Origin: Actinokineospora inagensis DSM 44258
GTDB lineage: Bacteria > Actinomycetota > Actinomycetes > Mycobacteriales > Pseudonocardiaceae
Direction of reading: 5' to 3'
Assembly: GCF_000482865.1 (NCBI RefSeq)
Contig: NZ_AXWW01000031.1
Span: forward strand, 1 to 64,000
Length of the DNA: 64,000 nucleotides
Shown: piece by piece, positions 54,601 to 63,758 of the stretch
How positions within the stretch are numbered: position 1 is the stretch's first letter
How the letters are laid out: each line of letters begins with the position of its first letter
Notes under the pieces: model-generated
What the model saw: the letters and a program-made list of their open reading frames with translations, nothing else
What the model was told of the DNA's origin: nothing
The model's database searches: none
Made by a program: the position numbers and the translations under genes

Positions 54601-55404
54601 GGGGACGAGCGTGCGGACCACGACCAGTTCCGGATCGGGGACGTCGATGAGGTGGATCCCGGGCGTCCTGGCCGCCACCTCGCGCGCGGACTCCGGGTCG
54701 GAGGTGCGCAGCCGGTAGTCCAGGTCGCTGTTCTCGTCGGACAGTTCGGCCAGCGGGCCGGAGAACACGACCTGCCCGGTCGCCAGGATCGTGACCTCGG
54801 TGCACAGCGCCTCGACGTCGTCCATCCGGTGGCTGGAGAGCACCACGGCCGTGCCCTCGGCGGCGAGCCGGGTCAGCACGCCGTGCACGTGTTTCTTGCC
54901 CGCCGGGTCGAGGCCGTTGGCGGGCTCGTCGAGCACCAGCAGTCGGGGCTTGGTCAGCAGCGCGGCGGCCAGGCCCAGCCGCTGGCGCATGCCGAGGGAG
55001 AAACCACGCACCCGGTCGTCGGCGACATCGGTGAGCCCCACGTCGTGCAACGCCTCGCCGATCCCCGCCTTCCGCGGGTTCTCGCCGCGCAGCGAGACCA
55101 GCGCGGCCAGGTTCTGCCGGGCGGTGAGCGCGGGATAGAGCCCGGGGCCCTCGACGAACCCGGCAACCCCCTCGGGCGCGGCCAGCGCCCGGCCGACCCG
55201 CGTGCCCAGCACCTCCAACGTCCCGGTGTCCGCGACGGTCAGGCCGAGCAGGAGCCCGAGCAGTGTCGTCTTCCCGGCGCCGTTGGGGCCGACCAGACCG
55301 TGGATCCGCCCGCCGACCACCGCCAGGTCCACCCGGTCGAGCGCGATGACATCACCGAAGTACTTCGATATCCCAGTGGCCCGAACCGCGAGGTTTGCGT
55401 CCAT
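54475..55404 (-). CDS. ABC transporter ATP-binding protein
   Basis: 309 residues: Walker A GPNGAGKT (about 38-45), signature FSLGMRQR, Walker B LLVLDEP, H-loop SSHRM. The C-terminal 80 residues (from about 225) form a regulatory tail whose end, RELAPLVSPLEAAFLALT, is the part duplicated downstream. First gene of the operon ATPase-chimera-permease-phosphoesterase. ATG with AGAGGAT upstream. Confidence 0.92.
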   Translation of the reverse strand: MDANLAVRATGISKYFGDVIALDRVDLAVVGGRIHGLVGPNGAGKTTLLGLLLGLTVADTGTLEVLGTRVGRALAAPEGVAGFVEGPGLYPALTARQNLAALVSLRGENPRKAGIGEALHDVGLTDVADDRVRGFSLGMRQRLGLAAALLTKPRLLVLDEPANGLDPAGKKHVHGVLTRLAAEGTAVVLSSHRMDDVEALCTEVTILATGQVVFSGPLAELSDENSDLDYRLRTSDPESAREVAARTPGIHLIDVPDPELVVVRTLVPALDDLVVRLVHAGIAVRELAPLVSPLEAAFLALTDQPEATR

Positions 55405-55677
55405 TCATCCTCTTCCGTCGGCCGGGAAAACCGTGGTGATCCGAGGAACCTAGGTACCGGACATGACGTCAGCGGGGGCCGCCGGTTGAACGTTCTCGGA
55501 ACGCGTGATCGCCCATGCCGGGGCTGTCCTGGAACGGGTGGAATGCCCCTATCGCCGGGAAACGCGCCAGGTGAGCCGCCTGGCCGGTGGCAAGACCGCG
55601 TAAGGAAGCCCGGTGAGGGCGTTCGGGGTCCGTTAGGGACAGTCCCGTGCCCGCGGTGCGCGCGCTGGGATGTCGGT

Positions 55678-56106
55678 ATGCGCACACCGGTTCCGGGCGA
55701 GTTCGGGTTCCCGCTGGGGGTGGTCGTGGCCGTCGCCGCGGCTTTCGGGGCGGTCGCCGTCGGCGCGACCGGGCAGCCGGTCGTCTCCGTCGTCGCGATG
55801 GTCGCGGTGGTCGACCTGGTTGCGGTGGTGAGCACCGCTCGGGCAACCCTGGGCACCGCGGTGGTCTGCTGGTGCCTGCACTCCGGGTTCGTGCTCGGCC
55901 GGGCGGGGGAGTTGGTGTTCACCGGGCGGGCGGGGCACGACGCCCTGGTCATCGGGTTGTGCGCCGCTGTCGGGGCGCTGTTCGCGTCGTTGGCGCGCTC
56001 GGCGGTCGCCGACGTCGCCGTGGAGATCCCGCGTCCGCGTCAGCCCCGTGCCCTGGGCGGCGGGACACCGTACCCGATGGTCGGACCGGGTGCGCAGCCG
56101 TGGTGA
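55678..56106 (+). CDS. Small membrane protein, unknown function
   Basis: 142 residues with four hydrophobic segments (about 10-30, 36-56, 58-80, 92-115), then a cytoplasmic tail rich in Pro/Gly. The ATG at 55678 has GGGATG nearby. It is on the same strand as kup, 103 bp upstream. No family is recognised. Confidence 0.65.
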   Translation: MRTPVPGEFGFPLGVVVAVAAAFGAVAVGATGQPVVSVVAMVAVVDLVAVVSTARATLGTAVVCWCLHSGFVLGRAGELVFTGRAGHDALVIGLCAAVGALFASLARSAVADVAVEIPRPRQPRALGGGTPYPMVGPGAQPW

Positions 56107-56209
56107 GCAGCCACACCCGAAGGCATTAAGAGCGCGTAAATGCGCTGGCGAGAACCCGTCATGAGACTGCATGGTCACGACTGACATGTGCCGTCCACGA
56201 GGGGACACG

Positions 56210-58123
56210 ATGGATCAGGTCGCCGGGCCGGACGCCCGACACCCAGCCCGGCTCGCGGTGGTCGTCGGCGCTCTCGGGGTCGTGTTCGGCGACATCGGCA
56301 CCAGTCCGATCTACACGCTCCCCACCGTCTTCAACCCCGCCGACCCGCACCCCGTCCCGGTCAGCACCGAGAACGTCTACGGGGTGGTGTCCCTGGTGTT
56401 CTGGTCGGTGATGATCGTCGTCACGGTCACCTACGTGTTGCTCGCGATGCGCGCCGACAACGACGGCGAGGGCGGCATCATGGCCCTGATCACGCTGCTG
56501 CGCCGGTGGGGCGGCACGCGCGGGCGCAAGGTGGCCGCCGCGCTGGCCGCGTTGGGCATCTTCGGCGCCGCGCTGTTCTTCGGCGACAGCATGATCACCC
56601 CGGCGATCTCCGTGCTGTCCGCTGTGGAGGGTCTGAAGGTCGTCTCGCCCGGGTTCGACCGGTTCATCGTGCCGATCACCGCGGTGATCATCATCGGGCT
56701 GTTCCTGGTGCAGCGCCGGGGAACCGCGGTGGTCGGCCGGTTGTTCGGGCCGGTCATGATCGTGTGGTTCGGTGTGATCGGCGCGTGCGGGGTGGTCGGC
56801 ATCGCTGAGCACCCGCAGATCTTGCGGGCGCTGCTGCCGACCTACGCGCTGGGCTTCCTGGCAGGCCACTTCGGCATCGCCTTCTTCGCCCTGGCCGCGG
56901 TCGTGCTCGCCGTCACCGGCGCGGAGGCGCTCTACGCGGACATGGGGCACTTCGGCCGTCGGGCGATCACCCGCGGCTGGCTGGTCCTGGTGTTCCCCGC
57001 CTGCACCCTGAGCTACTTCGGCCAGGGGGCGCTGATCCTGGCCGATCCGGCCAACGTCAGCAGCTCGTTCTTCCTGCTCGTCCCCGGCTGGGGCAGGCTG
57101 CCGATGGTCGTGCTGGCGACGGCGGCCACCGTGATCGCCTCCCAGGCCGTGATCACCGGCGCGTTCTCGGTCACCTCGCAGGCCGCCCAACTCGGGTACC
57201 TGCCGCGGTTGCGCATCGCGCACACGTCCGAGTCGACCATCGGCCAGATCTACGTGCCGTGGATCAACTGGCTGCTGATGTCGTCCGTGCTGACCCTGGT
57301 GTTCGTCTTCCGCGCCTCGGCCGCGCTGGCGTTCGCGTTCGGCATGGCCGTCACCGCCACGATCACCATCACCACCCTGCTGTTCCTGTGCTACGCCCGG
57401 TGGCGCTGGCAGACCCCGCTGTGGGCGCTCGTGCCCGCGGGCGCGGTGCTGCTGACCGTCGACCTGCTGTTCGTCGCCGCCAACATGACCAAGTTCCTGC
57501 ACGGCGCCTGGCTGCCGCTGCTGATCGGGCTCGCCGCGTTCACCGTCATGACCACGTGGCAACGCGGCCGCCACATCGTCACCGCCGAACGGGAACGCCG
57601 CGAGGGCTCACTGCGCGAGTTCATCGACGAGTTGCGCGGCGAGGCGCTGGTCCGCGTCCCCGGCACCGCCGTGTTCCTCAACCGCGGCAAGAAAACCGCG
57701 CCGCTGGCCATGCGCGCCAACACCGAGCACAACCACACCCGGCACGAACACGTCGTCATCATGTCCCTGGACACCGAGCCGGTCCCGCGCGTCCCCGCCG
57801 AGCGCCGCGTCGTCGTCGACGACCTCGGCTACGCCAACGACGGCATCATCCACGTCAGCGCCCGCTTCGGGTACATGGAGCCCCCGGACGTGCTGGCCGC
57901 CCTCACCGCTCTCGACCCGGCCACCACCGAGGGCGGCATCGACCTCACCCGGGCCTCCTACTTCCTCTCCAAAATCGAACTCCACCGCGGCCCCGATCCC
58001 ACCATGGCGCCCTGGCGCAAACGCCTCTTCATCGCCACCTCCTACATCACCGCCGACGCCGCCGAACACTTCGGCCTGCCCCGCGACCGCACCGTCATCA
58101 TGGGTGCGCACATCGACGTATAG
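56210..58123 (+). CDS. kup: Kup/HAK/KT-type potassium transporter
   Basis: 637 residues, 12 membrane segments (to about 450) and a C-terminal cytoplasmic domain. Diagnostic sequences: VFGDIGTSPIYTL near the start, GGIMALITLLRR, GDSMITPAISVLSAVEG and TGAEALYADMGHFG. It takes up potassium with protons. The ATG at 56210 follows GAGGGGACACG; an ATG at 56171 has a weak site. Confidence 0.94.
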   Translation: MDQVAGPDARHPARLAVVVGALGVVFGDIGTSPIYTLPTVFNPADPHPVPVSTENVYGVVSLVFWSVMIVVTVTYVLLAMRADNDGEGGIMALITLLRRWGGTRGRKVAAALAALGIFGAALFFGDSMITPAISVLSAVEGLKVVSPGFDRFIVPITAVIIIGLFLVQRRGTAVVGRLFGPVMIVWFGVIGACGVVGIAEHPQILRALLPTYALGFLAGHFGIAFFALAAVVLAVTGAEALYADMGHFGRRAITRGWLVLVFPACTLSYFGQGALILADPANVSSSFFLLVPGWGRLPMVVLATAATVIASQAVITGAFSVTSQAAQLGYLPRLRIAHTSESTIGQIYVPWINWLLMSSVLTLVFVFRASAALAFAFGMAVTATITITTLLFLCYARWRWQTPLWALVPAGAVLLTVDLLFVAANMTKFLHGAWLPLLIGLAAFTVMTTWQRGRHIVTAERERREGSLREFIDELRGEALVRVPGTAVFLNRGKKTAPLAMRANTEHNHTRHEHVVIMSLDTEPVPRVPAERRVVVDDLGYANDGIIHVSARFGYMEPPDVLAALTALDPATTEGGIDLTRASYFLSKIELHRGPDPTMAPWRKRLFIATSYITADAAEHFGLPRDRTVIMGAHIDV

Positions 58124-58611
58124 CGCGTTCGCGGGTATCGGTGGTATGGGCTGGAAACTGTTCGCGGTTCGCCGCCCAAGGCCACTCGATACGTCCGGCT
58201 CTGCCGCCATCGCCGCAGTTGTGATAGGGCGCGGGGCCTGCCGGTGGTATTCCTCCGGGTGTTCCCGGCCATTCGGGTTCATATCACCGGCGGGAGCGCG
58301 CGGGTCGGTCCGGATAACAGGCGTTGCCAGTCGGGAATTCACGCGCCGGACACACGGCTATTCACCTGGAGATTCGCTGGAATCACGCGTGTCGGGTGGT
58401 TGCCGCGGATTTGCCTGATGTTGACAAACGGGCATTCCCACCATGGATTTCGTTGACTGGCGCACGGCCGCCCCCGAATGCTTGGTCGCGCTCGGTGACG
58501 CGTGCACAGCTCTGCGTCGCCAGTGCAGCCACTGGGCCGGTCGCCGGTGGGTCGCCCACGAGGCGGCGGCGAGCGGTACCGGGCGCGCAACCCTGCCCAC
58601 GAGGAGCATGA
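58124..58611. other. Non-coding region of about 490 bp upstream of the peptidase gene
   Basis: No gene, strong hairpin or repeat is seen. It lies between co-directional kup and the metallopeptidase and must hold the peptidase promoter. Open frames present lack a ribosome-binding site and recognisable protein sequence. Confidence 0.5.
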
Positions 58612-60168
58612 ATGAAGCGCAAAGGTATGACGGCCGGGGTAGCCCTCGCCGTGCTGGCCAGCGGCGCCGTCGCGTTGACCGCGTCGCCGGTGTTCGCCAG
58701 TCAGGACCAGGCCATCGACCACCAGGCACTCGCGGTCGCCGCCGCGGACCGGGCGGCGGCCAACGGTCTGGACGCCCTGGTCAAGGGCCCGGACGAGGTG
58801 TACGCCCGGGACATGGTGACCCCGTTCGTCAACGACCTGTACTCGATCAGCTACCAGCGGACCTGGCGCGGTGTGCCGGTGGTCGGCGGCGACGCGACCG
58901 TGCTGGCCGACGGCCAGGGCACCGTCCGGGCCACGGTCGCGGGCACCAGGGCCGGGGTGGCCGTCCCGTCCACCACCGCCAAGGTCGCCAAGGCGGCCGC
59001 CGAGCGGACCGCGCGGTCCCGGCAGGCGACCACCAGCCAGGCGCAGCCGAGCAGGCTGGTCGTCAAGGTCACCGACGACAAGCCCGCGTTGGCCTGGGAG
59101 CAGTTGCTGATCGGCACCCGGAAGGACGGTGGCCCCAGCCACCTGACCGTCTGGGTGGACGCCACCACCGGCGCTGTCCTGGACCAGGTCGAGGACGCCG
59201 CCGAGGGCACCCTCAACAGCGAGTGGAACGGCCAGGTCTCCATCAACACCACCCACTCCGGCAGCACGTACACGCTGGCCGACCCGACCCGTCCGGGTCT
59301 GCAGTGCGCCGACTACAGCGGCGGTCGGGTGTTCTCGAAGGCCACCGACAGTTGGGGCACCGGTAGTGCCTCCAGCAAGGAGACCGGCTGCGGCGACGTC
59401 ATGTACGACGCGAGCCAGGAGTGGAACATGCTCAAGGACTGGTTGGGCCGCAACGGTCACACCGGTTCTGGCCGTAGCTGGCCCGCGAAGGTGGGTCTGA
59501 ACGAGCTGAACGCGTACTGGGACGGTTCCACGATCACCATCGGCCACAACTCGGCCAACAAGTGGATCGCCTCGATGGACGTGGTCGGCCACGAGTACGG
59601 CCACGGCCTCGACCAGAACACCCCCGGCGGCACCTCGCGCGAAGCCGGTCTCGGTGAGGGCACCGGCGACATCTTCGGCGCGTTGACCGAGGCGTACGCC
59701 AACAACCCGAAGGACCGCCCGGACTACACCGTGGGCGAGACGGTCAACCTGCAGGGCTCGGGCCCGATCCGCAACATGTACAACCCGTCGCTGGTCAACA
59801 ACGACCCGAACTGCTACAGCGCCTCGATCCCGAACGCCGAGGTGCACAAGGCGGCAGGCCCGCTCAACCACTGGTTCTACCTGCTGGCCGAGGGCTCGGC
59901 CCCCGGCGGCGGCAAGCCGAACAGCCCGACCTGCAACAGCTCCAGCGTCACCGGGGTCGGCGTGAAGGACGCGGGCCGGGTCTTCTACGGCGCCATGCTG
60001 CTCAAGACCAGCGGCATGACCTACAAGAAGTACCGGGTCGCCACCCTGACCGCCGCGAAGAACCTCGACAAGACGTGCAACCTGTACAACCGCACCAAGG
60101 CCGCGTGGAACGCGATCTCGCTGCCCGCGCAAACCGGTGAGCCGACCACCTGCACTCCGCAGGTCTAG
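58612..60168 (+). CDS. Secreted M4-family (thermolysin-like) metallopeptidase
   Basis: 518 residues as a preproenzyme: signal peptide (about 1-29, ending VFAS|QD), propeptide of FTP/PepSY type (about 35-195), and catalytic domain (about 205-518). The zinc motif is [12 protein letters not shown] (H327, E328, H331), followed by [11 protein letters not shown] with the third ligand, and a distal [16 protein letters not shown] with the active-site His. It degrades proteins outside the cell. GAGGAGC precedes the ATG at 58612. Confidence 0.93.
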   Translation: MKRKGMTAGVALAVLASGAVALTASPVFASQDQAIDHQALAVAAADRAAANGLDALVKGPDEVYARDMVTPFVNDLYSISYQRTWRGVPVVGGDATVLADGQGTVRATVAGTRAGVAVPSTTAKVAKAAAERTARSRQATTSQAQPSRLVVKVTDDKPALAWEQLLIGTRKDGGPSHLTVWVDATTGAVLDQVEDAAEGTLNSEWNGQVSINTTHSGSTYTLADPTRPGLQCADYSGGRVFSKATDSWGTGSASSKETGCGDVMYDASQEWNMLKDWLGRNGHTGSGRSWPAKVGLNELNAYWDGSTITIGHNSANKWIASMDVVGHEYGHGLDQNTPGGTSREAGLGEGTGDIFGALTEAYANNPKDRPDYTVGETVNLQGSGPIRNMYNPSLVNNDPNCYSASIPNAEVHKAAGPLNHWFYLLAEGSAPGGGKPNSPTCNSSSVTGVGVKDAGRVFYGAMLLKTSGMTYKKYRVATLTAAKNLDKTCNLYNRTKAAWNAISLPAQTGEPTTCTPQV

Positions 60169-60196
60169 GCAGGTCTAGGCAGGTCTAGGCAGGTCT
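60161..60196. repeat. 10-bp tandem repeat over the peptidase stop codon
   Basis: AGGTCTAGGC is repeated three times plus six bases. The TAG of the first unit (60166-60168) is the stop codon; because the period is 10, the next two units put TAG in the other two reading frames. Confidence 0.85.
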
Positions 60197-60218
60197 GATC
60201 GCGCACAGAATGGCACGA

Positions 60219-60257
60219 CCCGGTGGGGTGGGACGACTTTCGTCCCACCCCACCGGG
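60219..60257 (+). terminator. Strong terminator after the metallopeptidase gene
   Basis: Perfect 18-bp stem (60219-60236 with 60240-60257, CCCGGTGGGGTGGGACGA) with a 3-nt loop, followed by CTTTG. It isolates the peptidase from the next operon. Confidence 0.85.
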
Positions 60258-60282
60258 CTTTGACCTGGGGTTTCACCCTGTG

Positions 60283-60354
60283 GTGCCATCGGTGGCACAT
60301 GGCCTGAGCCAAGATGGCTTGCAGCGGTGCCAAGCGTGTGCCATAGTGGTGCCA
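60283..60354 (+). promoter_or_regulatory. Operator array of GTGCCA boxes before the RHH regulator
   Basis: An inverted pair, GTGCCA at 60283-60288 and TGGCAC at 60293-60298, is followed by three direct GTGCCA boxes at 60327, 60338 and 60349, exactly 11 bp apart, the last one overlapping the ATG. A further TGGCAC is at 60211-60216. Helical phasing of short direct repeats is how ribbon-helix-helix repressors bind, so this is probably its own operator. Confidence 0.65.
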
Positions 60355-60878
60355 TGGACTTGACCACATACGTGAGCAACCTCGGCCGCGAGTTCGCCGC
60401 GCTCGCCGAGGCGGGTGGCGAGGACGCGCGCGCGCTGGTCGAGCGCCTGACCGGGCCGCTCGAGTCGGCGATCCGGATGGCCATGCTGGACGCGCTGTCC
60501 GCCGCGGCCGACGAGATCACCCGCGACCTGGCCCCGGGGTCGGTCGAGCTGCGCCTGCGCGGCCGCGACCCCAACTTCGTCGTCACCGCGCCCCCCGCCG
60601 AGCCGTTCGAGCCCGCGGGCGAGGCGCCCCCAGTCGACGGCGCGCCGGACGACCTGCTGTTCGCCGAGGACGGTCCCGCCGCCCGGATCAACGTCCGGCT
60701 GCCCGAGCAGCTCAAGGCCGCGGTCGAGGCGGCCGCCGCCAAGGAGGGCCGCTCGGTCAACGCCTGGCTGGTCCGGGCCGCGGCCGCCGCCCTGCAGCGC
60801 TCCGACCGCGAACCGCGCCCGGAGCCGCACGGCACCGCCAAGCGCGGCAAGCAGCGGCTCACCGGCTGGGTCCGCTAA
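60354..60878 (+). CDS. HicB/Arc-type ribbon-helix-helix regulator
   Basis: 174 residues. The C-terminal part holds a ribbon-helix-helix DNA-binding motif (about 112-150; ARINVRLPEQLKAAVEAAAAKEGRSVNAWLVRAAAAAL). The N-terminal 60 residues are helical, with no toxin-antitoxin partner. It heads the operon RHH-DUF4097-ABC ATPase-permease, an arrangement common in actinobacteria. Expected to repress the operon through the GTGCCA array. Confidence 0.82.
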   Translation: MDLTTYVSNLGREFAALAEAGGEDARALVERLTGPLESAIRMAMLDALSAAADEITRDLAPGSVELRLRGRDPNFVVTAPPAEPFEPAGEAPPVDGAPDDLLFAEDGPAARINVRLPEQLKAAVEAAAAKEGRSVNAWLVRAAAAALQRSDREPRPEPHGTAKRGKQRLTGWVR

Positions 60879-60948
60879 CCACCAGCCGTTCCCCCTTACG
60901 TCCCCGACCTGCGGGGACGGTTCAACCACTCATCTCCTGGAGACAGCC

Positions 60949-61794
60949 ATGCCAAAATTCGACACCCCCGAAGCCATCTCCCTCGTCGTCGAGCTCGGTG
61001 TCGGCGACGTGCGGATCACCGCGAGCGACCGGGGCGACACCGTCGTCGAGGTCCGCCCGAGCGACGAGACCGACGAGTCCGACGTGAAGGCCGCGCGCCA
61101 GGTCACCGTCGAGTACGCCAACGGGACCCTGCAGATCAGCGGCCCCAAGGCGCGCGTGTTCGACTTCTCCCGCAAGACCAGGGCGGTCGACATCAGCATC
61201 GAGCTGCCCACCGGCTCCCGGGTGTCCGCCGACCTGCAGGCGGGTGGCTTCCGCGGCGCGGGCGTGCTGGGGGAGTGCCGGTTCAAGACGTCGATCGGCA
61301 ACGTCGGGCTCGACCGCACCGGGCCGCTGCGCCTGGACACCGGCACCGGCCACGTGACCGTCGAAGGCGTCGCCGGGAGCGCGGAGGTCACCACCGGGTC
61401 CGGCAAGATCCGGATCGGCGATGTCGACGGCGGCGCGGTCGTCAAGAACTCCAACGGGAACACCACGATCGGCGCGGTCGCCGGTGACCTGCGGGTGCGC
61501 TCGGCCAACGGCGAGATCGAGGTCGAACGGGCGGGCGCCGGGGTCGACGCGAAGACCTCGAACGGCGGCATCCGGATCGGCGAGGTGGTCCGCGGCGCGG
61601 TCACCCTGGCGACCGCCCTGGGCGACCTGGAGATCGGCGTCGCCGCGGGCACCGCCGCCTGGCTCGAGGTCAACACCGCGTTCGGGCACGTGCACAACCT
61701 GCTGGACAACGCCACCCGGCCCGAGGACGCCGACGAGACCGTCGAGGTCCGCGGCCGCACGTCCTGCGGCGACGTCACCATCCGCCGCTCCTGA
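60949..61794 (+). CDS. DUF4097 beta-helix-like protein
   Basis: 281 residues, with regular 20-residue beta repeats (TGTGHVTVEGVAGSAEVTTGSGKIRIGDVDGGAVVKNSNGNTTIGAVAG split between turns) as in DUF4097 adhesin-like proteins. No signal peptide or membrane segment is seen. The start ATG follows CTGGAGACAGCC. Lies between the RHH regulator and the ABC exporter; function in the operon is unknown. Confidence 0.84.
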   Translation: MPKFDTPEAISLVVELGVGDVRITASDRGDTVVEVRPSDETDESDVKAARQVTVEYANGTLQISGPKARVFDFSRKTRAVDISIELPTGSRVSADLQAGGFRGAGVLGECRFKTSIGNVGLDRTGPLRLDTGTGHVTVEGVAGSAEVTTGSGKIRIGDVDGGAVVKNSNGNTTIGAVAGDLRVRSANGEIEVERAGAGVDAKTSNGGIRIGEVVRGAVTLATALGDLEIGVAAGTAAWLEVNTAFGHVHNLLDNATRPEDADETVEVRGRTSCGDVTIRRS

Positions 61795-61814
61795 TCTCCC
61801 GGAAGGGGAAAACC

Positions 61815-62741
61815 ATGCACGCCATCTCCGTGACCGGACTGCGCAAGTCGTTCGGCGACCACGTCGTGCTCGACGGCCTGGACCTGTCCGTCCACTCCGG
61901 AACGGTCTTCGCGTTGCTCGGTGCGAACGGCGCCGGGAAGACCACCACGGTCAAGATCCTGTCCACTTTGCTCAGTGCGGACGCGGGCGATGCCCGGGTC
62001 GCCGGGCACGACCTCGCCCGCGAACCCGACGCGGTGCGCGCCGCGATCGGCGTCACCGGCCAGTTCTCCGCGGTGGACACCCTGCTCACCGGCGAGGAGA
62101 ACCTCCTGCTGATGGCGGACCTGAACCACCTCGGCCGCGGCGCGCGGCGCGCGCGCGTCGCCCAGTTGCTCGACCAGTTCGACCTGGTGGACGCCGCCAA
62201 GAAGCCCGCGATGAGCTACTCCGGCGGCATGCGGCGGCGGCTCGACCTGGCGATGACCCTGGTCGGCAGCCCACGGGTGATCTTCCTGGACGAGCCGACC
62301 ACCGGGCTGGACCCGCGCAGCCGCCGGACCATGTGGCAGATCATCCGCGACCTGGTGGCAGGCGGCGTCACCATCTTCCTGACCACGCAGTACCTCGAAG
62401 AGGCCGATGAGCTGGCCGACCGGATCGCGGTCCTCGACGGCGGCAAGCTCGTCGCCGAGGGCACCGCGGCCGAGTTGAAGCGCCGCATCCCCGGTGGCCA
62501 CGTCCGCCTCCGCTTCGCCGACCAGCACGGCCTCGACACCGCCATGTCCGTGCTGGGTCAGGCTTCCCGCGACAACGACGCCCTCGCCCTGCGCGTCCCC
62601 AGCGACGGCAGCCTCCGCGCGCTCAAGGCGTTGATCGACCAGCTCGACCACCGGTCCATCCAGGTCGACGAGCTGTCCGTGCACACCCCCGACCTCGACG
62701 ACGTCTTCCTCGCCCTCACCGACCAGAAGGTGACCCGATGA
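61815..62741 (+). CDS. ABC transporter ATP-binding protein, daunorubicin-resistance (DrrA) type
   Basis: 308 residues: Walker A GANGAGKTT, signature YSGGMRRRLD, Walker B VIFLDEPTTGLDP, and a C-terminal DrrA-type domain ending DLDDVFLALT. It powers export by the permease that follows; its stop overlaps that start (ATGA). RBS GGAAGGGG. Confidence 0.93.
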   Translation: MHAISVTGLRKSFGDHVVLDGLDLSVHSGTVFALLGANGAGKTTTVKILSTLLSADAGDARVAGHDLAREPDAVRAAIGVTGQFSAVDTLLTGEENLLLMADLNHLGRGARRARVAQLLDQFDLVDAAKKPAMSYSGGMRRRLDLAMTLVGSPRVIFLDEPTTGLDPRSRRTMWQIIRDLVAGGVTIFLTTQYLEEADELADRIAVLDGGKLVAEGTAAELKRRIPGGHVRLRFADQHGLDTAMSVLGQASRDNDALALRVPSDGSLRALKALIDQLDHRSIQVDELSVHTPDLDDVFLALTDQKVTR

Positions 62742-63532
62742 CCACCATCAGCCCGCCCCTGCGCTTCCACCCCCTGCGCGACTCCGCGACGATGCTCCGC
62801 CGCAACCTCAAACGCATGCTCCGCTACCCGTCGATGACGGTGATGCTCGTCGGCATGCCAGTCGTGTTCCTGCTCCTGTTCGTCTACGTCTTAGGCGGAA
62901 CCCTCGGCGCGGGCCTGGGCGGCGGCCGCTCCGCGTACGCCAACTACGTCGCCCCCGCGATCATCCTGATGACCGTGACGGCGGTGGTCCAGGGAACCGC
63001 CATCTCGGTCGCCATGGACATGACCGAGGGCGTGATCGCCCGGTTCCGCACCATGCACATCGCCCGCGTCTCCGTCCTCACCGGACACGTGGTGGGCAGC
63101 GTGATCCAAGCCCTGTTCAGCCTGACCATCGTCATCGGCGTCGCCCTGCTCGTCGGTTTCCGCCCCACGGCGGGGGTGTTGGCCTGGCTGGCCACCGCGG
63201 GGTTCCTGGTGCTGGTGACCTTCGCCCTCGTCTGGCTGTCGGTCGCCCTCGGCCAAGTCAGCAAGACAGTCGAGACGGCCAGCAACCTCCCCATGCCGCT
63301 GATCCTCCTCCCCTTCCTCGGCAGCGGCTTCGTCCCCACCGACTCCATGCCCACCGCCCTCCGCTGGTTCGCCGAGTACCAGCCCTTCACCCCGATCATC
63401 GAGACCATCCGCGCCCTCCTGATGTCCCACCCCCTCGGCAACCACGCCTGGCTCGCCCTGACCTGGTGCGCCGCCATCACCCTCACCGGCTACCTCTGGT
63501 CCAAACACCTCTTCAACCGCGAATCCCACTGA
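62738..63532 (+). CDS. ABC-2 permease, DrrB type
   Basis: 264 residues with six hydrophobic segments, and the family pattern MLRRNLKRMLRYPSMTVMLVGMPVVFLLLF at the start and LPFLGSGFVPTDSMPTALRWFAEYQPFTPIIETIR near the C-terminus. With the ATPase it forms an exporter, possibly of a drug or lipid. Confidence 0.92.
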   Translation: MTTISPPLRFHPLRDSATMLRRNLKRMLRYPSMTVMLVGMPVVFLLLFVYVLGGTLGAGLGGGRSAYANYVAPAIILMTVTAVVQGTAISVAMDMTEGVIARFRTMHIARVSVLTGHVVGSVIQALFSLTIVIGVALLVGFRPTAGVLAWLATAGFLVLVTFALVWLSVALGQVSKTVETASNLPMPLILLPFLGSGFVPTDSMPTALRWFAEYQPFTPIIETIRALLMSHPLGNHAWLALTWCAAITLTGYLWSKHLFNRESH

Positions 63533-63758
63533 CCCGCCGCGCACCTGCCACGGGGATCGGCACATGCGGACAATGATCCGCTCGACCCCGTGGTCGGCTG
63601 CTGATCACCGCCGAGTGGGTGCCGGTCGCGACTGTGGGGTGGGCTCGGTCCGCCTGCGCTGGGTCGGCCATAACCTGGTTCAAGCGCGCACCATCGCCCA
63701 CGACGCCGAATGCGGGCTCGGGCGTGTACCGCCCAGGTTTCTCATCCACACCCACCGG

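Noticed and set aside
58443-59366. Open frame upstream of and overlapping the metallopeptidase start
   Set aside because: No ribosome-binding site; most of it is a shifted-frame shadow of the peptidase gene.
63513-63755. Small - strand ORF between the permease and P450 genes
   Set aside because: No recognisable motif or ribosome-binding site, and composition like a shadow.
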